Shown in pieces: positions 1-10,999 of a stretch of 64,000 nt of DNA. Positions within the stretch are counted from its first letter, which is position 1, and every line of letters starts with the position of its first letter. A program made the translations under genes and the position numbers. Source of the DNA: Erythroxylum novogranatense (Eukaryota > Streptophyta > Magnoliopsida > Malpighiales > Erythroxylaceae); the NCBI GenBank assembly GCA_029891385.1, contig CM057227.1, positions 62,745,567 through 62,809,566 of the forward strand, written 5' to 3'. The notes beneath the pieces are model-generated. The model was given only the letters and a program-made list of their open reading frames with translations. It ran no database searches and had not been told where the DNA came from.

Positions 1-762
1 TTAGTTCTCGTCCTGGGACTCATTACTTTATATATCACTGAAAACACTCTTCATGACATATGAACTCCGGCCAGAGATTTTCAAGTAATGACCCTGACAA
101 GAGGCCATGGGTATCATCTTCTGGTATCACAGAAGTGATGAATCTTTTATTGACTACTCAATTACCTTCAAATACCTCAAGTTGTACCCAAACACCATCC
201 TATGAGCGACCTCTGCAAGGCAACAAGGAATGGAGTCAAAGCACAGAATCAGTATCCAAGATATCCTTGAGTACCTCAAGTCTAAGGATATTTACACCAT
301 TGCTATGATGAGATTATCACTGACATTAGAATAGGATATCCATGTGATGATCTCATAGCAGGTCATCCAATGTACTTACTACCTCTAGTAAGCATTCACA
401 TCTCAACCCTAAATATCTCATATTTACGCTTTAAGATCCACTGCTTGATCAAATCAAGGAGCTTGACATGTGCTAGTCTCTCAGACACTGATGTCCAGCC
501 AAGAATCCTACGATTAGGGATAATTTAGATATTGACATAATTGCACATGATAGGAATCTCAGTAGTATGATCACATCACAATTTCCTTCATGCTATGTCA
601 TGTACCATGGACTTCATTAATTTGCTTATAGATCAATATCAATTCATAAATAATGAACACCAAATTAATGAGATATATCTTTCTTTATTTATTCATAAAG
701 TATGTACACAACTTTGTACAATGCGCGTTAAAGACGATTGCCTTTAGGGCACTACTCTAACA
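1..762 (-). mobile_element. Copia-type LTR end (partial, runs off window)
   Basis: Read on the minus strand, the segment begins TGTTAGAGTAGTGCCC at 762, the TG start and 'GCCCTAAA'-like opening common in plant Ty1/copia LTRs. AATAAATAAA signals follow about 80 bp in. Retroelement coding sequence (RNase H of Sirevirus A) begins abruptly at 763, so 762 is the outer edge of an insertion and 763-767 (tatgt) is the expected target duplication. The rest of the element, and its second LTR if present, lie left of the window. No coding sequence is seen here; the small open frames look accidental. The terminus is well supported; lineage and orientation are inferred from the LTR opening only. Confidence 0.5.
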
Positions 763-1093
763 TATGTCTGCCGCAAGTTGCTGTTCACAGACGCTATGGA
801 TCAAATATCAACTTGAAGACTATTCAGTTCGAGAAGAGGAGATTCCAATCTACTGCGACAACACAAGTGCAATCAATCTGTCAAAGAATCCGATTCAGCA
901 TTCTAGAGTGAAGCACATCGAAGTTAGACATCATTTCTTGAGAGACTATATTCAGAGGAAGGTGGTGCGTCTACAGTTCATCGAAACAGAGCATCAGTGG
1001 GCAGACATCTTCACCAAACCATTGAGTGAAGAGCGGTTCCAGAAGATCAGACGCAACCTTAACATGGTTATGTTAAGTGAACAGTCAGGCTAA
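763..1093 (+). pseudogene. Copia RNase H C-terminus (Sirevirus A pol fragment)
   Basis: About 110 codons are open, ending at the stop at 1091-1093. The reading frame carries hallmarks of the C-terminal copia RNase H: a 'CDNTSAINLSKNPIQHSR' stretch, 'HIEVRHHFLRD', and 'ADIFTKPL' near the end. It matches the homologous part of Sirevirus B (about 54890-55190) closely. The ATG at 764 is an in-frame codon of pol exposed by the insertion upstream and is not a natural start. In an intact element this domain removes the RNA strand of the RNA/DNA hybrid during reverse transcription in virus-like particles. Here it is an orphan remnant without the rest of pol. Confidence 0.85.
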
Positions 1094-1269
1094 AGTAACG
1101 TCAAAACTAACGGCGTCAGATACAGTGAGTTACAACTGGTAACTTCTCTGTCAAGAAAGTTTTGGAGGAAAACATCGATAATCTCGAGGATCTTAATGAT
1201 TCTAGAACACACCGACTAGACCCTTCAAGTAGCTGAAGTTGAAATCATTGCGTTACTTTAATCCCTGAG

Positions 1270-3637
1270 CGGTTCATCTTGCTTTCAAAATTCTCTCAAT
1301 CATCCTACCCTGATTTAAAAACTTACCGTAAGCAGTTTCGCTCAAACAATGGAGGCAACTATGATTTTCTAAGGCATGTGGATTTCGAGTCATTAAGGAA
1401 TGATGGTATGGACGTGAACCGTAGATTGAAAGAGCTGGTTGGAGAAATTTCTTCCAGGTACGAGAATTAGTGTATACCAATGAGGTATTCGAGTTTTGGA
1501 AGAACGCTCAACTTGTAGACAACACTATCATATCTTGATGAGACGGTATATCTCATTGTTGTGACTAAGGAGGCGATAAGGAAGGTGGTGATTGTCCATC
1601 GGTTGGTGAGACCCTGTCTACCAAGGCCGGTTGGATGTCTCAGGTTAGTATGAAAGAAGAAGATGTCAGAAGACAATTATATGGAGCCAATGACCCATGG
1701 GAGAGGAAGACCTCTAGTTTGGTCCCAAAGGCTAGGGTTCTTCATGCGATTCATTTAATTGCATTTTACCCAGAAAGGTGTTCAAGACATTTGGTGACTA
1801 CCCTGGATGAACAGTGTTTGTTCTATCTGTTGAATCGCAATCCTATTGATTTACCCTTCTTAATCTTTCATTATATGATTAAGGGGATGAAGGATACAAA
1901 TAGCTATCCTTACGACATGCTTCTCACAAGGATTTTTAAAGAATCTGAAATCCTTCTACAAAGAGGAAATAGAAGGATTATACCAGTGAATAGTACTATT
2001 GACTCAATCACAGTACGACGAATGGGTCTGAAGTCAGTGATTAAAGGAGAAGCCGACTCTTCAAGGAGAACAAGAACTGAGGGGGAGCGTGTTTCGAAGA
2101 AGACTCCCGCTTTAAGTTCTCGAACTCAACAGAGTACGAGATCGCCTGCAGATGAAATAAGAAGAACAACAGGAAGATCGCTGATAAAACAGGCGAGTCC
2201 TAAAATCAAAGAAAGTCAGCCTCGGAGGACAGAAGAAGGTGCGCCAAAAAGACAAGGAGAAAGTTTTTTAAGTGAAGTTACGAAGAAGGCGAAGAGATCA
2301 CCAAGGATTCGGACTCTAAGGCAACAAGAAGAGAAGATTGCCGAAAAAGCAGTCAAGAACAATCCTCTCAATCTCGCACCTAGAGCAACAAAATCCTTAG
2401 TCTCTATTCTAGAAGAGGATACAACCGTAAAAGCTAAAGAGATCGAGAAGAAGAGAAATCGAATCGAGAGAAAAATCTCAAGTTCGAAATCTTCAAGACC
2501 GACTGTATGTAAGACAAGACTAAGAAGATTAGTCGGAAGAGCGGTGTCAATTCATTGGGAAGATAGTCGAAAAAAAGAGATCTTTGATGCTGCTCAAAAA
2601 GAAAAAGAAACTGAGCAGAGCAGAGTTCAGGAAATTCCATTGCTCAACAGAGGAACCAAATGGAGCAAAGCCCGATTCGAAGAGTCCTATTGAAACACAA
2701 CCAGAGGCAACATGAGAATCGAGACTCGGATAATGATGAACCTTATGCGATGGTATACAACTATCATAAGTTTACGAGAAAACATAAGTCAAGATCGTAA
2801 TGGTTGAAGTTGTTACCGTATGGAGAACTACTATTGCAATCAGAGTCAACCAATGAAGAAGGCAAAGGGCGTCAGAAACCTATATCAATAAATAGTGACA
2901 CATGGGACTTACTGAAAGAAGATGAAAAGATTTTCTACGATGCTTTGAGGGATGCTGCTACCAAGACATACCCTACAAAAATTCCCTGCAAACCGTGTAC
3001 TATTTTTCCGATCACAAAAAACACGAAAATAAAGGTTGTACTGGATATCCAGCCAAGATATCCTTTGGATTTGACTAAAGGGAAGTCGAAGCTATTTCCT
3101 GAAGAAGTTTGTGATGATCTGTCCGCAGATCAAATTGTAGAAGAAGTGCGTAGAATTGATGTTGAATGCGCTTCGAATGAGAATAAAGAAGGAGCTAGTT
3201 GTAGCTATACTGATAAGAAAGAAGACTGTCCAGTGGGGGGAAGAGTAATAACAGGGACGTTTATAGAGTTCCTTGTTCAGAAAATTCTGCGTATTAAACC
3301 TTTGTCTAATACACTGTCTATTCAAGCAGAAGCATTACCCTTGTAAGGAAGGCAGTTGCTGATGCTGCCTGCTCCATTTGACTTAGATCTTCCTGAAGCT
3401 GATACGTTTATTCGTCCACCAACCATTGAGATTAATGAAGAATACATTCCTAGTTCAGATGCTTATATTACTACAATTCCGTTCACTCCTCCCTCAGCAG
3501 ATGTTGATCAATCCTCCTTACCGATTGACTCATAAGATGAACTCAGCATATAACGCGGAGAAGTCATCGAGATTAAGGAGACGATGAATGATCTGAAGAA
3601 GATGATGACAGAACTGCTGAAGAGTCATAATCGTTAA
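1270..3637 (+). pseudogene. Sirevirus 3' extra ORF (Transposase_32 / env-like), broken
   Basis: This is the extra frame that follows pol. The N-terminal part (about 1279-1470) is interrupted by a stop and frameshift. The longest intact piece is 1635-2693 (352 codons), followed by 2804-3346, and the frame ends near 3637. The first 115 residues of the intact piece match Sirevirus B ('RRQLYGANDP', 'LVPKARVL', 'VTTLDEQC', 'NPIDLPFLI') and resemble what is annotated in plants as a putative plant transposon protein domain (PF20167). The middle is very basic (K/R/E/S-rich), and a short lysine-rich coiled-coil-like tail ends the frame. The function of these frames is unknown; envelope roles proposed for some Sireviruses are not supported by any clear signal peptide or membrane segment here. 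Confidence 0.7.
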
Positions 3638-3858
3638 TCATTTTTTATTATAAAAAATAGGGGGAGAAGAGCAGAAAAGAAGAGAATGAACAAGGGGAGA
3701 AGAGAATGAGCAAAAGAGAAGAGGATGTTCAGAAAAGAAGGTGTGACTGAAGCAGACGAAGAAAGGAAGAAGTCAAAAGAAGAAGTTCTAAAGATAAGTT
3801 TTTTTTTTGTTCTTTTCAAAACATTGTATTTTGTTTTCTTTTGTATATAATTTGTTAT

Positions 3859-3876
3859 CATCAAAAAGGGAGAGAT
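3859..3876 (+). other. Polypurine tract of Sirevirus A
   Basis: A purine run (aaaaagggagaga) lies directly before the LTR start TGTTAAGTCC. Sirevirus B has the equivalent aaaaaagggggagaa at 57739-57754 before its 3' LTR. This position and composition are those of the plus-strand primer of LTR retrotransposons. Confidence 0.7.
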
Positions 3877-4850
3877 TGTTAAGTCCAAATGACTTTACTT
3901 AGATATGATTTTGATGTATAACAAAGACAATCAATAAAAAGAAAAGCAAAATAGACAAAGTCAGACAGACGAAGTCATACAGACGAAGTCATGCAGACGC
4001 AGACGAAAAAGAATAGAAGACACAGACGCTAAGCAAAGCAGACGTAGACTCAGATGCGAATAGTAAAGCAGACGTAGATGCGAATAGTAAAGCAGACGAA
4101 GACGTAAAATAGTAAAAGCAAACGCAGACGCAGAAATATAGACGATAAAATACAGACGGAGGAAAGAAGATGCGGAATTCGAAAAGGAGACGAATGAGTC
4201 AGTTCGAGTTAGTTACAGAACTCAACTGAATAATCGTTTCTTTAAAGATTCAGGAAACAAGAATCAAGAAGCAGTTGGAGACGAAGGCTATAAATACAAG
4301 TCGAAGTCGAAGATCGCAAAGTTAGACGAGTTGAAAATTAGCTAAATTACATCTACGTGATCGTAAAGAGCTTATTGTGCAAATTAGCTGAGAGTTATTT
4401 TACTGTAACAAGTGTTCAAACACTTATCTGTGAAAAAGTAGTGCAGATAGCCTGCAGAGGCTAAGTGTGAAAGAATACTGGTTGTAGAGACCTGAAGAGG
4501 CTCATAAAGAATACTTGTAAAGTTGAAGAGATAGTGAAATCTCATAAGAAACTCTGAGGACTGGACGTAGCCCACGGTTTGGGATGAACCAGGATAAATC
4601 TCTGTGTCAAACTACTCTCACTCTATATCTCTATATTTTAGGTTCAAGTTTTTATCAGTACTTAATTCGTAAACAAAGTTTTCAAAGTTTTGATTAATTA
4701 GAATCTATCGAAAGTTCTATAAAGAATTTCATTTCTAACAAACAGTTTTGAAAGATTTTTTTTAAAAAGTGGAATACACAATTCAACCCCCCCTTCTCGT
4801 GCATTTGTATACCATTTCCTAAGTATTGTATTAACGTGTGATTCACTTCA
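3877..4850 (+). repeat. 3' LTR of Sirevirus A (974 bp)
   Basis: Starts TGTTAAGTCC and ends gattcacttCA, giving TG...CA termini. It holds an internal tract rich in cagacgaag/cagacgcagacg hexamer-like repeats (about 3960-4160). It also has tttactgtaacaag and 'cccacggtttggg' blocks shared with the Sirevirus B LTRs, and the conserved aattcaacccccc tract near the 3' edge. No second LTR is in the window. Confidence 0.8.
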
Positions 4851-5204
4851 AAATGTTATACACATGAAACCTTCATTCTTCTTAGAAGTTCATTTAATAA
4901 CCGCACTTTATGGCCTTGTGCTACCTCCTAGTATTCATGAACATTTACAAGATCTATTCCTTGTTGAAGCGGCACCACTTCCATGTTCATATAGGTGAAG
5001 ACCGTTAAGAATTTATTCCCTCTTAACTCTTCATTAAGAGTGCTTAACACTCACCCTCCTCTAGTACTAAGCATTTGATTCTTTTAGGATCAAACTTAGT
5101 ACTTAGTCCTTTGCTTATAACTTGTTGTTACCCATTGAACTTTTGACTAATGATGTGTTAGGAAAAGTTGGGTTTCCATTACAAGCAAATTTAATTCATA
5201 TGTC

Positions 5205-6215
5205 TCAATCCTAAACCTGTTGATGTTCTCTTTATCAAATCTCTCTCGAGACCCTTTGTGAATGGATCCGCTAGGTTATCACAGGATTTGACATATACGA
5301 TGGCAATAATACCATCTGAAATCAATTGTCTTAAATATTCATGTCTAAGGCTTATATGTCTAGATTTTCCATTATAAATTTTACTATATGCTCTAGCTAT
5401 GCTTGGCTGTCACAATGTAAGGATATGGTTGGCATCGGTTGTGGCCACAACTTGATATCCAATAATAAATTTCTCAGTCAGTCTGCTTCCTTACCCGCAA
5501 CCCCTAATGTTATAAATTCGGATTCCATTGTTGAATGCGTTATATAAGTTTGTTTCTTTGATGCCCAAGAAACTGCACATCCTCCCAAGGTAAGCACCCA
5601 ACCCGATGTTGACTTGTTATTGCTCATACTAGTTATCCAACTAGCATCCATGTAACCTTCCAACACTGCTGGAGACTTGTTATAAAATAATCCATAGTTT
5701 ATAGTTTTCTTCAAGTACCCAAGTACTCTCCTAATTGCCTTCCAATGTTCCACACTAGGATTACTAGTGTACCTTGATAATTTACAAACTACGAAGGCAA
5801 TATCAGGTCTAGTGCAATGTGTAGCATACATTAAACTACCAATAGCACTAGCATATTCTAATTGAGCCACCGCTCTACCTGTATTTTCGATTACTTTGCA
5901 TGAGGCATCATATGGAGTATTTGCTTCTTTGATGTCCAAGTGTTTGAATTTGTTCAACACGTTTCCAATATAATGAGATTGGAAAAGAGCAAAACCCCCA
6001 CTATGTTTAGATACCTTAATTCCCAAGATAGTATCTACCTCATTTAAGTCTTTCATTTTGAATTGTGAGGTTAGATACTTCTTTGTTTCATTCACACCCA
6101 ACATATTAGTGCCGATAATCAACATATCGTCCACATATAAACATATGATGACACCATATTCTTGTGTAAACTTAGAATATATACACTTATCGGCACTATT
6201 TATGCTTGAAACCAT
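5205..6215 (-). pseudogene. Copia element 2 reverse transcriptase (C-terminal) and RNase H
   Basis: The main open piece, 6215-5478, encodes the palm motif [11 protein letters not shown], the region ending in '[13 protein letters not shown]', and the RNase H start ('[19 protein letters not shown]'). A frameshift near 5480 moves the rest of RNase H into other frames. Its terminal signature (DPFTKGLERD-like) is still recognisable down to about 5205. In a working element the YVDD aspartates coordinate metal for polymerisation and the RNase H domain degrades template RNA. It continues the polyprotein of the preceding segment, out of frame. Confidence 0.85.
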
Positions 6216-6330
6216 TTTTTAAGATAATGGAATCAAATTTCTCATGCCATTGCTTAGGTGCTTGTTTTAATCCATACAAAGACCTTATTAACTTACACAC
6301 TTTGTTTTCATTACCCAGTAGAACAAAACC

Positions 6331-7359
6331 CTATGGTTGCTCCATATATACTTCTTCATCCAAGTTACCATTTAAAAATGCAGTTTTAACATCCATTTGA
6401 TGTATATACAAATTATAAATAGGAGCTAAAGCTAATAGTACCCTAATGGATGTTATCCTTGCAACTGGTGCATAAGTATCAAAGTAATCTATTCCCTCTT
6501 TTTGCCTAAAACCTTTAGCAACCAATCTAGCTTTGAATGTTTGTATTGAACCATCTGTATTATATTTCCTTCTAAACACCCACTTACATCCAATAGCCTT
6601 TGAACTAGGAGGCAAATCAGTGATGACCCAAGTATTATTTGATAATAAAGAGTCCATTTCATCATTAATTGCTTCCTTCCAAAACGATGCATCTCTTGAT
6701 TGCATTACTTCCTTATAGGTCTTTGGATCATCCTCAACATGTAAAACAATTGGTATCTTATTTAGTACCGTTGTCCTATTCCCTTCAACTAAGAAGACAA
6801 TAGATTGTGAGGATATAAAATCCGAATGTAAGTCCTTTACTTTTCTCGCACGTTGACTCCTCCTAACTTCGGTTGAAGGACTTGAATCATGTTCAATGCT
6901 ATATCTTGGTTTAGAATGTTTTTTAACTTGTGGTTCAACCAAATGCTTATTAGTGGAGTCTTGATTTGAGCTTGACTTATTATGAAACTTGTTTTCAACA
7001 AACTCAACATCTCTTGACTCTACAATTACATTGAAATCTAGGTCTAATATCCTATATGCCTTAGAATTTTCTGTATATCCAATAAAGACACCTTTGAGTG
7101 CTCTAGGCCCTAATTTAGTCCTTTTCGAATCCGGAACTCTATAGTATGCTAGGCATCCCCAAACTCTAAGATAACTTAGATTTGACTTTCTTTTCTTCCA
7201 TACTTCATATGGAGAAACTTTAAATTTCTTTGAGGGATTTCTATTATGAATGTGACAAGCTGTTAGCAAGGCCTCTCCCCACAAATTCGTTGGCAAACTT
7301 GAATTTACTAACATTGCATTAAGCATGTCAACCAAAATTTGATTCTTTCTTTCCGCCAA
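6331..7359 (-). pseudogene. Copia element 2 integrase C-terminus and reverse transcriptase N-terminus
   Basis: 342 codons open. The N-terminal end contains the catalytic-glutamate region of integrase ('LAERKNQILVDML'). Then follow the GKG-like C-terminal domain ('LRVWGCLAYYRVP', 'FIGYTENSKAYRIL') and a linker. Reverse transcriptase starts around residue 230 ('TWVITDLPPSSKAIGCKWVF', '[17 protein letters not shown]', 'YAPVARITSIR', 'MDVKTAFLNGNL'). It ends at an in-frame TAG just after 'YMEQP', where copia proteins read on. The codons after the TAG continue the homology to about 6206, so the stop is a lesion. Confidence 0.88.
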
Positions 7360-7424
7360 ACCATTTTGTTGGGGTGTATATGGAGCACTTGTTTGATGTA
7401 TGATTCCATTTGCCTCACAAAAAT

Positions 7425-9179
7425 TTACGAACTCTTGAGGAAAATACTCACCACCTCATCACTTCTTAGAACTTTTATTTTCGTTCCCTTTTGGTTTTCA
7501 ACTTCCATCTTATAAACTTTAAACATATGAAATGCTTCATCTTTATGCTTTAACAAATACACATAGGTATATCTAGATGCATCATCAATAAAAGTTATAA
7601 AGTATCGATTTCCACCTCTTGTTAGCATACCATTTAATTCACAAATGTCGGAATGAACAAGTTCTAATATTGTAGATTTCCTTTCAACTTGTGGAAATGG
7701 TTTCTTAACCATTTTAGCTTGAATGCAGACTTCACAAGTTGTATCATTATCATGCTTGTAAGATATTAAATCATGTTTGGACATAAATTTAAGTGTTGTA
7801 TTGCTAACATGTACAAGTCTTTCATGCCATAATGATAATGATAAGTCAGCCATATAAACCAATACATTTGTATTATTATTAATGCTTAACTTAAACATTC
7901 CATCACAAGCATATCCTTTGCCTACAAACAATCCATTCTTAGACAAAATAACTTTGTCCCCCTCTAACACAGCCTTAAACCCCTTTTTACAAACCAAATT
8001 GGTCGAAACAAGATTCTTAGTAATCTCAGGTACATGTAAAACATTAATCAATAACAACTTCTTTCCCGAAGTAAAATCCAGTTCCACACTACCCTTTCCC
8101 AAGACCTTTGCAGCATTGTTGTTTCCCATAAGAACTTCTTGGCCTTCATCAACATGTTCATGAGTCTTAAATAATTCTTTATTTGTGCAAACATGTATCG
8201 TGGCTCCCGAGTCAAACCACCAATCATTAGTAACTTTGTTAGAAGCCATGTGAAGTTCAGTGATCATACCAATATGCAAATCCAAAACCATAGCAACCAA
8301 GTCATTAATTCCAAGGTCCACCATATTTGCATTATTAGTAATTTGGGCACTACCATCTTGTTTTTGTTTCTTTCGAAACCAACAATCCTTTTTGTAATGT
8401 CCCTTCTTGCCACAATTAAAGCATGTCTTTCCTTTCTTGGAATTTTCAGCCTTCAGTTTTGGAGCACCCGCTATATTGGAGTATTTTCTCTTATTTCCAC
8501 CACTTTTATTACCTTGCTTCCCTTCAACATAATTCACTTTTGTTGCAACTTCAGAAATATGCCTTTTAACAAGACTTCTCGTCTCTTCTTCTATTCGCAA
8601 ATGTTTCTGAATTTTCTCAAGGGAGAAGTCCCCCGTAGTATGCAAAAGCTCCTTCCTATAATCATTCCAACTAGGAGGAAGTTTGGAAATTATTCCTCCT
8701 ACTTGCAATGACTCAGGAACTTCCACCTTTAAGTCTTTAAGCTTGGAAACAAAAACTTGTAATTCATGTACTTGGTCCATTATAGACACATTATCAACCA
8801 TATTAAACTCAAAATATTTCATAATCAAAAATTTGTCCACACCTTGCTTTTCGGTATTGTACTTGAACTCCAAAGCCCTCCATATTTCTTTTGGTGAAGT
8901 AATTGATGTGAACAAAACATAAAGTCGATCAGAAAGATTGTTGAGAATGTGTCCCCAAGATAGCAACTCATCTTCTTCCCGCTTCTTGCGTGCAGCTTTT
9001 GTTGCTTCATTCTCATCCGATTGTGGGGTTGGAAGATCTTGCAAATCCGGGTCCAAACAATATGAAATTTTCAATGCCATCAAGAGGAACATCATTTTGT
9101 CCTTCCATCGTATGAAATTCGTGCCATCAAAACAATCCAACTTCATGTAATCTTGATTCATGATACTTTTTGAATCCAT
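7425..9179 (-). pseudogene. Copia element 2 gag, protease and integrase N-terminus
   Basis: 584 codons from the natural gag ATG. Gag occupies about residues 1-240 ('FDGTNFIRWKDKMMFLL', 'LPPSWNDYRKEL'), followed by a CCHC zinc knuckle CFNCGKKGHYKKDC near 255-270. The aspartic protease active site is 'WWFDSGATIHVC' near 320. The integrase zinc-binding region comes next (HERLVHVS with CEVC) and the first catalytic part ('ELVHSDICEL', 'FIDDASRYTYVYLL'). The frame is lost just before the second catalytic aspartate region by a small indel near 7440, after which the next frame continues the integrase. Gag would package RNA in cytoplasmic particles. Only the frameshifts argue against function. Confidence 0.9.
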
Positions 9180-9289
9180 TGCAAAATATTTCCTTAAAGT
9201 TGCTAGAAAAGTGGGTTTAAGTTGAATGGCTTGAGGCTTGAAAATTCACAATCTTTAAGGAAATATTTGCCCCCACTAGTTGCTGCAGG

Positions 9290-9692
9290 GTTTTGACAAA
9301 TTTCCTTTTAGGATACAACAAGCCTAATGTTCTCTAAGACAGTAAAATCAATAGAGAACCAAAGATGAACTTCAATTAAGAATGAATATGAGAAAAAAGA
9401 AGAAGAAAAGATTTGGTTGTGTTTTAACCGTGACTTGGATGTAGCCTTATATAGACTTAAAGACATCCATTCATAAAGCACATGATTGTTCATGGCACCT
9501 ATTCATAACGTACCTGATTGTTCATGGCACCTCTTGGGAAAACATGTGACCATTCATTGATAATGTACATGATTGTTCATGGTACCTTTTGGTAAAAACA
9601 TGTGACCATTCATGGTATTTGAATTGAAAACACATGTCTTTTCATTTATACTTCTTCATTCAATTCCTTGGATTTCAAACAATTTTCCAACA
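9290..9692 (-). repeat. 5' LTR of copia element 2 (inner edge uncertain)
   Basis: Minus-strand start TGTTGGAAAATTG at 9692. The U3 part carries about three copies of a ~35-60-bp unit containing atgattgttcatggcacct (9480-9600). A TATA-like TATATAAGG (minus strand, about 9447-9456) would be the element's promoter. The inner end is not clear because no standard tRNA-Met primer site was found between the LTR and gag. A short inverted repeat (aaatatttccttaaag) lies just upstream of gag at about 9183-9270. Confidence 0.6.
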
Positions 9693-10090
9693 GAAGAAAA
9701 ACAGAGGCTACGAGGATCCTAAAGTTGGTTAGCATATAATATATAGAGGAAAGAATAGGACTTTCTGCCACTCTGGGACTCTCCTTGTGTCAACGCGACC
9801 ACAACGCCTGATCTATAGCCTTTTCTCCACATGTCTGATTGACAGGCTTTCTGGGTTCTTAACACGTGGCGTTTTGGGTGCAGCATGAAACTCTAGTAAG
9901 GTAGTACCCTCCAAATGAACCTTGAGGAACCGGCCTGTCAATTTGATGGAGGAGCAAGTTAAATGGACAGATACCTGTGAGACCCACCTCCAGGCGCTGT
10001 TTTTAAGCCACTGGCTAGCCATCACCAAAGTGGCTTTTAAGTATGCTATCTAACGTTATTCCAAAGCTAGTTTTAAAACAAAAGTATTTT
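9693..10090. other. No gene recognised
   Basis: Mixed-composition sequence between the copia LTR and the AT-rich block. The open frame on the minus strand at 9813-10028 has no recognisable domain, no neighbouring exon signals and no family I know; it is probably accidental. Confidence 0.5.
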
Positions 10091-10990
10091 TTAAAATTTG
10101 GGTTATTTGCTGGTTCTTATTAAGAACCAAATTAAAAATAATCAGCAATTTAATGATATTATTTAATATCATTAACGACTAAATAAAATTTTAATAGTAA
10201 GAATAAGAGTAAGTAGAAAATTAATAAATATCAAAACTTTAAACAATTAAATTAATAAGAATAATTAAAGAACCATAATAATTTTAACAATAATAAAATG
10301 ATTAATAATAATAAGGAATATACACTTATCATATTTGAAAACAATTAAAATAATAAGAATAATTAAAGAAGCATAATGTTTTATTATTTATTATAATATA
10401 ATTTATAACAATAATTCTTCAAATAATTTATAAATTAAAAGCTGATTATAAGGAATTAGCCAAAATAAGCATATAATTTTTCCTTATTACAGAATGTAAT
10501 CATATTATTTAATATCATTAATAAATAAATAATTTATTAATAATAAGAATACTAGTAAGTGAGAATTAATAATTAAATTCCATTTAAATAGTTAAATTAA
10601 TAAGAATAATTATTATACCACTATAATTTTAATAATAATATAATGGTGAATAATAATAAGGAATATAAAATTAGCACGACTTATAATAATTAAAGCAATA
10701 ATTTCTAAAATAACAAATTATAAGGAAATTACACTTATCATATTTGAAAACAATTAAAATAATAAGAATGATTAAAGAAACATGACGTTTTATTATTTAT
10801 TATAATATAATTTATAATAATAATTCTTCAAATAATTTATAAATTAAAAGCGATAATAAGGAATTAGAAAAAACATATAAAATTTTCCTTATTATTATCG
10901 AAGGACAAAATTAATAATAATCAGGAATGTAATCGTCTTATGTAATATCATTAAGAACGAAATAATGTAATAACTTATAAGAATAATAGT
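10090..10990. repeat. AT-rich tandem repeat, period about 410 bp
   Basis: A ~134-bp segment at 10322-10455 recurs almost unchanged at 10732-10865 (shared: cacttatcatatttgaaaac). The blocks before it also recur: the 'atattatttaatatcatta' block at about 10155, 10500 and, degraded, 10945. That makes roughly two full units plus a partial third. Composition is about 85-90% A+T. A small perfect-stem hairpin (cgataataaggaa / ttccttattattatcg) lies at 10851-10900. No coding content. Confidence 0.7.
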
Positions 10991-10999
10991 AGGAGGAAT

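Larger units (their letters stand above)
763..4850 (+). mobile_element. Sirevirus A (Ty1/copia), 5'-truncated 3' portion
   Basis: The order is the end of copia RNase H, a spacer, a long extra 3' reading frame, a polypurine tract and an LTR. This matches Sirevirus B at 49435-58842 feature for feature. An additional gene after pol is characteristic of plant Sireviruses (SIRE1-like). Everything upstream of the RNase H C-terminus was separated by the insertion ending at 762. Stops and frameshifts in the 3' frame show it is inactive. The LTR ends in gtgtgattcacttca, the same terminal sequence as the Sirevirus B LTRs, but the LTR bodies differ, so A and B are related subfamilies rather than recent sister copies. 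Confidence 0.82.
4851..9692 (-). mobile_element. Ty1/copia element 2, 5' LTR to RNase H, 3' LTR absent
   Basis: Reading leftward: LTR start TGTTGGAAAA at 9692, LTR, gag start at 9179, protease, integrase, reverse transcriptase, RNase H to about 5205, then ~350 bp of noncoding sequence. No copy of the 9.3-9.7 kb LTR is found before Sirevirus A begins at 4850, so the 3' LTR is probably on the far side of Sirevirus A, outside the window, or lost. Coding damage is modest: frameshifts near 7425, 6215 and 5480 and one TAG near 6328. The element is inactive but looks younger than the gypsy and LINE copies in this window. Confidence 0.85.

Noticed and set aside
60..308. 82-codon frame at the left edge
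   Set aside because: Lies in LTR-like noncoding sequence and has no recognisable motif.
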